A DNA stretch of 64,000 bases from Pseudeuparius sepicola (Eukaryota > Arthropoda > Insecta > Coleoptera > Anthribidae), in NCBI GenBank assembly GCA_963920635.1, contig OY987305.1, forward strand, positions 2,056,001 through 2,120,000, given 5' to 3'. Shown here in pieces: positions 58,041 through 64,000 of this stretch. Position numbers and translations under genes: made by a program. The notes beneath the pieces are model-generated. The model did no database searches and was not told where the DNA came from. It saw nothing but the letters and a program-made list of their open reading frames with translations. The number at the start of each line of letters is the position of its first letter. Position 1 is the first letter of the stretch.

Positions 58041-58700
58041 GACTAAGTACCATTTTAACATTATCCTACAATAATTATACCTGAACCGGTCTAAGAACTG
58101 AATGAGCTCGGTTGTTAACATTTATTTACGTATATGGAAGTAGTTATATTGGGTGGTTACTGTGACACTTCAATGGCCTAACCTAACATTAGTGTTAGAA
58201 GCACAGAATAATGAAATAATGGTCTGACGTTTGACTAAGTATTATTTAAAAACATTACCCTACAATAATCCATCCATACATATTTATTCCTGGACCGGTC
58301 TAAGAACTGAATGTCCTCGGTTGTTATCATTTATTTACGTATATGGATGAATGGCCTCGGTTGTTATCATTTATTTACGTATATGGAAGTAGTTATATTG
58401 GGTGGTTACTGTGACACTTCGATGGCCTAACCTAACATTAGTGTTAGAAGCACAGAACAATGAAATAATGGTCTGACGTTTGACTAAGTACCATTTTAAC
58501 ATTACCCTACAATAATCCATGCATACATATTTATACCTGGACCGATCTAAGAACTGAATGAGTTCGGTTGTTATGGTTTATTTAGGTGTATGGAAGTAGT
58601 TATATTAGGGGGTACTGTGTCACTTTGATGGTTTAACCTAACATTAGTGTTAGAAGCACAGAACAATGAAATAATGGTCTGAAGTTTATTTTAATATTTA
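58041..58700 (+). repeat. Tandem repeat, three units of about 0.19-0.25 kb
   Basis: Units start with TGACTAAGTACCATTTTAAC at about 58041, 58233 and 58482. They share GGTCTAAGAACTGAATG, ATTTACGTATATGGAAGTAG, CTAACCTAACATTAGTG and AATGAAATAATGGTCTGA. The second unit carries an internal duplication of the ATCATTTATTTACGTATATG segment of about 44 bases. Confidence 0.92.
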
Positions 58701-58957
58701 TTTAAGTAGTTATATCGTTGATGTGTTGGCTTTAATGAATGAAGTAAATCGTGATGTTCCAATTATATAATTATCAATCGGGTATCTTAGGGAAATGCGC
58801 TTTCAAGTAGAAAGCAAAGTTAAAGTCCGATTATAGTAATTTATCATAAACTACGTGTATGTAGTCGATTAATTATGGTCTTTAGTGATTATAACATTAA
58901 AAATTGTGAATTCTACCCTTAAGAAGTCTAGTATGTATCTAAAAGGATGTCACCTAC

Positions 58958-59125
58958 TTGTAGTCGTAATTTGATTCGAACTTTATCGCAAACGTCCATT
59001 TTGTGGCGGTTTCAGATTTGCAAGCCCAAGACTTTGTATATTTGACGACCTCGGTAAGGGGCAATGAAAAATTTATTTCAATATCACATTTTATTGCAAC
59101 AGTAACTCCTTGCGGGACCGTTATC
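58958..59125 (-). CDS. Candidate internal exon (168 nt), unknown protein
   Basis: The minus strand between an acceptor-like CGATTTAG and a donor-like ACAA/GTAGGT has an uninterrupted frame: ITVPQGVTVAIKCDIEINFS, then LPLTEVVKYTKSWACKSETA and TKWTFAIKFESNYDYK. It lacks low-complexity runs and uses mixed codons, unlike nearby AT-rich frames. I do not recognise the family. The opposite strand also has an 81-codon frame, so one of the two may be chance. Confidence 0.3.
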
Positions 59126-60054
59126 CTAAATCGTAAAAGTGGCAATATTTTGAAATCTTACCGGGCAATAAAAGATATGCAAATCTATTTAAAAGTGTCC
59201 CAGATCAAAATTAAAAATTGCCGAAGTTTTTTTGTTCGTGATTTTTAAACTAAACATTTACGATAATTTTTCGTAATAACTTAACATTGAAATCGCATGC
59301 GGCTATGGCCTTATTGACTAATTTCATAATTAGACATCGCGCGATAACGAAATCTTTAGCTATGCATGTCTACCCTGATATAGCCGATTAATTTTGGACT
59401 GGGGCTCTCCACCCTATGGTTTAAGTTAATGTCCGATAATTACCAGAACAATTTCTGGAAAATTGGCCCAGTAGATAAGTCGTCGCTACATCTATGCACG
59501 AAATCCAGTCATGGTTTTAACACTCTTGACAACTGTAATATTTATAACAATTTAATTTTAGGATATTACTTCTTAAATATAAAAAATGCTCATCTGGATT
59601 TAAAGAAATAATTCTAATTAAAACTGAACTTGAAACTATACACATATCACACGACTACATATTTTCTCTGCGAAATTTGTCACTGGATTTAGTTGATATA
59701 TTTTTTATTTTTAATGTCGTACAAGGAATATAGAACTGCACTTTTTATAGGAAATGCTTTTAATAACGGCACTTATACTTGGAGCAGACTAAAATCCGAC
59801 AGCAGAAGGCATCATCCGCTTTCTAAGAGCGTTAAGCTATATTAGAGGTTTAAATCATTATGTATGTCATGTTTCGTTAAGGTCCCAGTCTTGTTTCGTT
59901 AAAATTTAATAAAACCGAGCCCGAAATATGGTACGTTCTAAACGGTTTAGCAGTCATTTACACTTCGATGTTCGTTTAACTTTCGGGCCATTATTTTTTG
60001 TCTCTCGGTGAACTTATATATGCAATAAACCACATTTTGCGTTGCATATTCTAG
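59126..60054. other. Intergenic, holds the 59310-59415 duplicate
   Basis: Apart from the second copy of the 57890-58005 block, no feature is recognised. Confidence 0.5.
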
Positions 60055-60249
60055 ATGAAACAGGACGAGCAGAAGTTTCCGCCGATTCGTGGAAGCAATT
60101 TGCCAGAAAATTGCTTTAGCATTTTCTATTTCCCCTATGAAGACGAAGTTTTGTCGAGGAAATTTAGTCTGCCGCTGGAAATTAAGGAAAGGTATCAAAT
60201 AGAACAAAAAAGGCGATATATTCCTCGTAAAAATATGTTCATACCATAA
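60055..60249 (+). CDS. Candidate terminal exon, unknown protein
   Basis: Immediately after a possible acceptor (CATATTCTAG) the frame reads MKQDEQKFPPIRGSNLPENC, FSIFYFPYEDEVLSRKFSLP, then LEIKERYQIEQKRR and a stop at 60249. The charged, non-repetitive composition is protein-like, but no domain is recognised and the minus strand is also open. A further plus-strand frame 60304-60411 ends at a strong donor (CTG/GTGAGTAC), but it overlaps a CACCCTGTATG transposon end. Confidence 0.22.
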   Translation: MKQDEQKFPPIRGSNLPENCFSIFYFPYEDEVLSRKFSLPLEIKERYQIEQKRRYIPRKNMFIP

Positions 60250-60948
60250 TGATGTTTATCATTCAAATTATGTTCAAATTTCGCGAAGATTGGGACACCC
60301 TGTATGTCCCTCGAAAAAAGTGTTGCACGGGCGTTGCCTGGGTCGTTAAAAGTACCTCCGAGGCCAAAAAAGAGCTTATATACGCATCGAGCAATGTATC
60401 AAACTTTTCCTGGTGAGTACACACAGAAAAATCTATTAAAATTTATTAAAATTAATAATATCAACCTAAAGCAAAACGGAATGTTCTCAATTCAAAAATC
60501 AGTTTGATTGACTGGAAACTTCACCGAACTTACAGATCATACAAAATTTGAAGGCGGAGAATTCCTAGAATAGATTTGTAGGAAATCCTAAATATTAATA
60601 CAGATTTCAGAGGCGTGCTTGGAGAGTAATTGCACAGAAATAAATTACGAGTGATGAATTTTATTAAAAAATAATTTAAATAATTATTAACAATAAATAA
60701 TATATTTATTATCTATTATCTTACACAACTATTAAGTATAATAATTTAGAATTACAATAGGTCCTAATATTTGTCCATCTGATGCATAGTCACTAACATC
60801 GTCATCGGAGGAGTCACTTTCGGAATTAGTAGATAATAATTATCTGTTTCGTGATTATGTCTATATTAATTTCATTTTGTAAGTACTTGTCTTCGGTTTT
60901 GATAACATAACACAGTATTTTCCAATTGTTATTTTCTAAAATTTATTT
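60250..60948. other. Intergenic, isolated GGACACCCTGTATG end at 60294
   Basis: No partner end found. The remaining sequence is very AT-rich. Confidence 0.45.
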
Positions 60949-61892
60949 GTGGCGCAAACAGATCCATTTAATTTTTAATTGGGTTTTTCGCCACCAAACT
61001 GATCGAAAGACCAACAAAATAACAATGCTAATAGAATTAGAGAAATAAATCTGGTCAAAGAAAATGGTACTAGTACTAGTACCATTTTCTTTGATCTGGT
61101 GTACCGGCCAATAAATTTAATTATTTCTTATATTCCTGGACTATCAGATAAACTAAAACGCATAGGCTATGGTTTTAATGTCAGAACAGTATTTAAAACC
61201 AAAAATACATTAAGATCGATGCTAGTTAAAACGAAACCATTTAATGAGGTACAAAGTTAAAAAAATTGCATTTATAAAATTCCTTGTGAATGTGGAAAGT
61301 TCTATGTTGGGGAGACTTGTAGGCAATTTAACGTTCGTTTAAAAGAACATAAAAATTATATCAGGCAAAATCAAATTTCTAAGTCAAAAATATGTGAACA
61401 TTCTTTTAATAACAATCATAGGATATTGTGGGATAGGTCCAAACCAATTCTCAAAGAAGTAGGAAATATACGAAAAATTAAAGAATCTGCGTTTATTCTA
61501 GGAAATACGGACAACTGTGTTGCTGAATGTTCAGTGGAATTCAGTAAAATATTATTGCCACTTATTCAAAGAGAAGTTAGTATAGATAATTAGATAGAAC
61601 ACAGGGTACAATATCAGGCAGGTGGCTAGGCTATTGTTTCTGTTGTCATGACATTTCAACCTGAAATTTATTAATCTGTCACTTCACTTTGACGTGGCAT
61701 GATCTTTGAGAAAGGAGGAAGATTTATTCTCCGAAAGCTCAGAAAACAAATTTGTTGAAGTTATTTTTTGAATTACACGTTTAAAGTTTCGTTCATTCAC
61801 TGTTAAGAATTTATGAATTTTCCAGGCAACTTGAAAAAGTTGTCTTTCGATCAGTTTGGTGGCGAAAAACCCAATTAAAAATTAAATGGATA
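60949..61892 (+). mobile_element. Penelope-like element fragment with inverted terminal blocks
   Basis: The 5' edge has GTGGCGCAAACAGATCC plus TTTTTAATTGGGTTTTTCGC (60949-61010), continuing CCAAACTGATCGAAAGAC. The 3' edge has the inverted copy, GTCTTTCGATCAGTTTGGTG with GCGAAAAACCCAATT (61843-61892). Penelope-like elements are often found with such inverted or partial copies of their own terminal repeat. Between them lies the end of the second reverse transcriptase/endonuclease frame with GIY-YIG (61100-61593). A 44-base palindrome at 61053-61096 marks the junction. The reverse transcriptase core itself is missing. Confidence 0.88.
61100..61593 (+). pseudogene. Penelope-like GIY-YIG endonuclease region
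   Basis: The frame reads SYIPGLSDKLKRIGYGFNVR and VFKTKNTLRSMLVKTKP, a stop (TAA at 61258), then NCIYKIPCECGKFYVGETCR and FNVRLKEHKNYIR. The motif CIYKIPC...FYVGET...VRLKEH is the GIY-YIG nuclease core as found in Penelope-like elements. The preceding TKNTLRS..TKP linker is also typical. The frame closes with a TAG at 61591. One in-frame stop means it is inactive as written; the rest is well preserved. Confidence 0.92.
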
Positions 61893-62916
61893 ACTTACAT
61901 CGTTTTACATTTATATAGACTCGAAACAATTATTTATAACAAAGAACATTTTGGCAAATTAATCTTTTTAAAAATATTTGAGGTCATGTTAAGGCTTTAC
62001 TCTTGAAAAAGCTCCAAATCAGGAGCGAAACGTCGAGTTGTATTACAAGATTTTGTTAATATAAACATTACAAAATATGGTCTTATTTTTGGGAAAGTTT
62101 GTATAAAGTTATATTCATTTCGAATATACTTTTCTTTGTGCGTGTACGTAAAGTGAGTGAGTATGTAAAGTGTACTTACTGATGGGAAGGGAACAGGAAA
62201 AATTAATTTTCATTTGGTCGTCAGTAGGCAGGTAGGTACCAAGCGATCTTAGCCAGGAATGAAATATGATACCGAGAGCTCAAAACAAATAATAAATCAT
62301 TGCTCCCGACGTTATCCGTTGTTTTTACGAAACCATATTAATTCTCATTTGAATAACCGGAATTATTATTAGTACGTTTTAGCTAATTAGTCCCACGGCG
62401 ATTTTTATCAAAAATATCTTCACGGGCCGCGAAAATCTTGTTTGACAACCTTCCAGAAAATGCAAATCAGACGTAAATTATTCCATCAATTAATTAACGT
62501 GTCATATTCCCGTAAACCTGGATGTTTCACAAATATGGAAATTGAGCTAAACAGATCATTTCACTTTTGAAAGGGGGTCGCAATTGAATTATTCGATAAT
62601 TGGATTTTAATATTCCATCGTGGCATTAGCAAAAATTGCCGAACATACCCCGAAATGAAATACGTCGATATTTAATTCGATCGAAAAAAACGTTAAATAA
62701 ACGCGTTGGAGATTGTTTTATGTAAAGCATTTATCATTTCTTTTAAAAACTCAGCGTGGATTTGTGTACTTTGAATATAAATGGTTCGCAGGAACAGATT
62801 TGCATTTACCGACTTGCAAAAATGATTTATTATTTCCAGGGCCTTCCTACATGTGCTTTAGGTATTCCACTTGGATGAACATTATTGAACATACACAGCA
62901 AGCCCCAAATAACTTA
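61893..62916. other. Intergenic with a GAAACGTCG signature
   Basis: Near 62008-62040, CTTGAAAAAGCTCC, CAGGAGCGAAACGTCGAG forms the kind of small stem-loop (GCTCC...GGAGC) plus GAAACGTCG seen at the 3' side of Penelope-like elements. It may be a distinct, second Penelope remnant. The remainder shows nothing. Confidence 0.4.
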
Positions 62917-63630
62917 TACAGGGTGAGTCACATCTAAAGGCAGAGCCGAAAACACAAGGTAGAACTCGCTAAAATAAGCACATATGCTTAATAAACATTA
63001 GCCCAAAAAAGCTTGGTTCTCCATATACAGCGTGTTGAAAATTTTCCAAAAATAACATATTTTTTTAATTTCTTTCGATCCCATTTAGGAATTCCAACCA
63101 AATTTGGTACACATTATACACTGGACGGTTGCCATTTTGTGGAATAATTTGACCCCGTTCCGATCACCAGCGGCGTAGGTACAAGTAGTTACTGTAAATA
63201 ATTGTAGAAAAAAAGTAGTACGGCCCTGTGCAAAACCAAAAATTTTGCCTTTTTTCGATAGCCCATTTAATTTGGAACAAAAAGTGCCTCTTGGTATTTT
63301 TTTTATTTCTGGTACAGTTTCTTCGTAATTTCGGATTTTTTAAACTAGTGTCAAGGTGATTATGCTGGCATTTAAAATAAAATTATTTGTATCTACGCCG
63401 CTGCTCATCTGAACAGGGCCAAATTATTGCACAAAATGACAACCCATAATATGTATAAAATAATTCCTAAACGGGCTAGAAAAAAATTAAAAAATATTTG
63501 GAAAAATTTCAACACTCTGTATATGGAGAACCAAGCGTTTTTGGGTTAATGTTTATTAAGCATATGTGCTTATTTTAGCGAGTTCTACCTTGTGTTTTCG
63601 GCTCTGCCTTTAGATGTGACTCACCCTGTA
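62917..63630. mobile_element. Fold-back element, 0.71 kb
   Basis: The ends are TACAGGGTGAGTCACATCTA and TAGATGTGACTCACCCTGTA, flanked by TA. The arms of about 270 bases pair in order (AGCCGAAAACACAAGGTAGA; GCTTGGTTCTCCATATACAG; GGAATTCC/AGGAATT). The loop near 63250-63350 has no coding signal. Confidence 0.94.
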
Positions 63631-63635
63631 TACAG

Positions 63636-64000
63636 TACAGTGTCCTCCAAAAAGTTCGCACTATAGGGGGGAAATTTTTAATTAACGTTTTATTTTGAAA
63701 TTTAATATTAGGGTTACCTTTTGCTTTCAAAAAGGTGAAAAATGACCCACTCAAACTTGGTCATGTGTCTTTCGTTATCTGTCAAAAATGACATTTAAAA
63801 AAATATATCGCCAAAAATGGGTTTAGTTGTTAAAATATCAAAAAGTTTTACTTGAAAAAGTTTATTGTTTTTCAATTTTACGTAAGTGTACCAAATGTGA
63901 ACGCTCTACTAAAATATTAGTTTTTTGCCAATTTTTAATATTTATGAATTTTCTGACAATTTTAAAAACTCGAAACTTCGTGAAAACTATTTTATATCAC
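63636..64000. mobile_element. Mariner-like element, ACAGTGTCCTCC family, copy 3 (cut by window end)
   Basis: TACAGTGTCCTCCAAAAAG and GTTCGCACTATAGGGGGGAA start five bases after the preceding fold-back. The first 340 bases match the left TIR of the copies at 35778 and 43842. The right end is outside the window, so transposase content is unknown. Confidence 0.93.

Noticed and set aside
8675..58200. TTAGG/CCTAA runs as possible telomere or telomeric retroelement
   Set aside because: Runs are only two to four units long, scattered in both orientations and mixed with other sequence. Interstitial runs like this are common in insect DNA.
59003..59248. Plus-strand 81-codon frame opposite the candidate minus-strand exon
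   Set aside because: The minus-strand segment has splice signals at both edges, while this frame has none and ends in an AT-rich low-complexity tail.
1..64000. CRISPR arrays, operons, phage or bacterial mobile elements
   Set aside because: No regularly spaced identical repeats with unique spacers, and no prokaryotic gene layout. Palindromes and repeats here are of eukaryotic transposon type.

Overview
This is a eukaryotic, almost certainly insect, stretch of non-genic chromosome. It is AT-rich and holds no intact host gene that I can recognise. It is packed with DNA transposon remnants, palindromes and tandem repeats. The insect call is an inference. It rests on mariner-type transposases with an N-terminal insect-type (DUF4817-like) helix-turn-helix, on Penelope-like elements with a GIY-YIG endonuclease, on THAP/P-type and hAT remnants, and on scattered TTAGG-like runs. 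I cannot assign an order from the sequence, though the repeat profile would suit a beetle or another TE-rich insect. There is no bacterial gene organisation, CRISPR array, operon or integrated phage.

The dominant theme is fold-back DNA. At least ten elements are long inverted repeats, most with ends of the type TACAGGGTG...CACCCTGTA flanked by TA (about 0.5, 1.9-3.7, 11.9, 14.8, 27.5, 29.7, 34.0, 36.6, 51.1, 53.9 and 62.9 kb). Several loops carry broken pieces of one kind of gene, a DDE/D mariner-type transposase: an N-terminal HTH at 12.8 kb and C-terminal catalytic or tail pieces at 15.4, 34.6 and 51.3 kb. A second family with ACAGTGTCCTCC ends occurs three times (35.8-39.7, 43.8-44.8 and 63.6 kb onward) and carries its own HTH fragments. 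The fold-backs therefore look like internally deleted, arm-duplicated derivatives of mariner-superfamily transposons. Nesting is extreme, especially at 33.2-39.7 kb and 49.96-52.1 kb.

Other mobile DNA comprises: two hAT elements of about 1.06 kb with perfect 8-bp target duplications (4.7 and 41.9 kb); two Penelope-like fragments (reverse transcriptase at 33.2-34.0 kb on the minus strand, GIY-YIG at 60.9-61.9 kb on the plus strand); a THAP/P-type transposase gene with readable exon structure but frameshifts (53.0-53.9 kb); a 1.85-kb TIR element with a transposase start (55.4-57.3 kb); two copies of a 0.12-kb snapback MITE (7.2 and 50.8 kb); and a 5S-rRNA-like pol III sequence (50.6 kb).

Tandem arrays lie at 6.2-7.45, 18.0-18.5, 26.6, 31.3-31.9, 38.0-39.2, 40.65, 47.5-49.4 (619-bp unit, three nearly identical copies) and 58.0-58.7 kb. 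Between 18.1 and 22.4 kb a small palindrome built on AGGCAAGGCGCCT recurs about 16 times inside otherwise different sequence; this is the feature I find hardest to explain. Four short open segments with plausible splice signals (10.5, 23.8, 59.0 and 60.1 kb) and one at 52.2 kb are the only candidates for exons, and all are weak.
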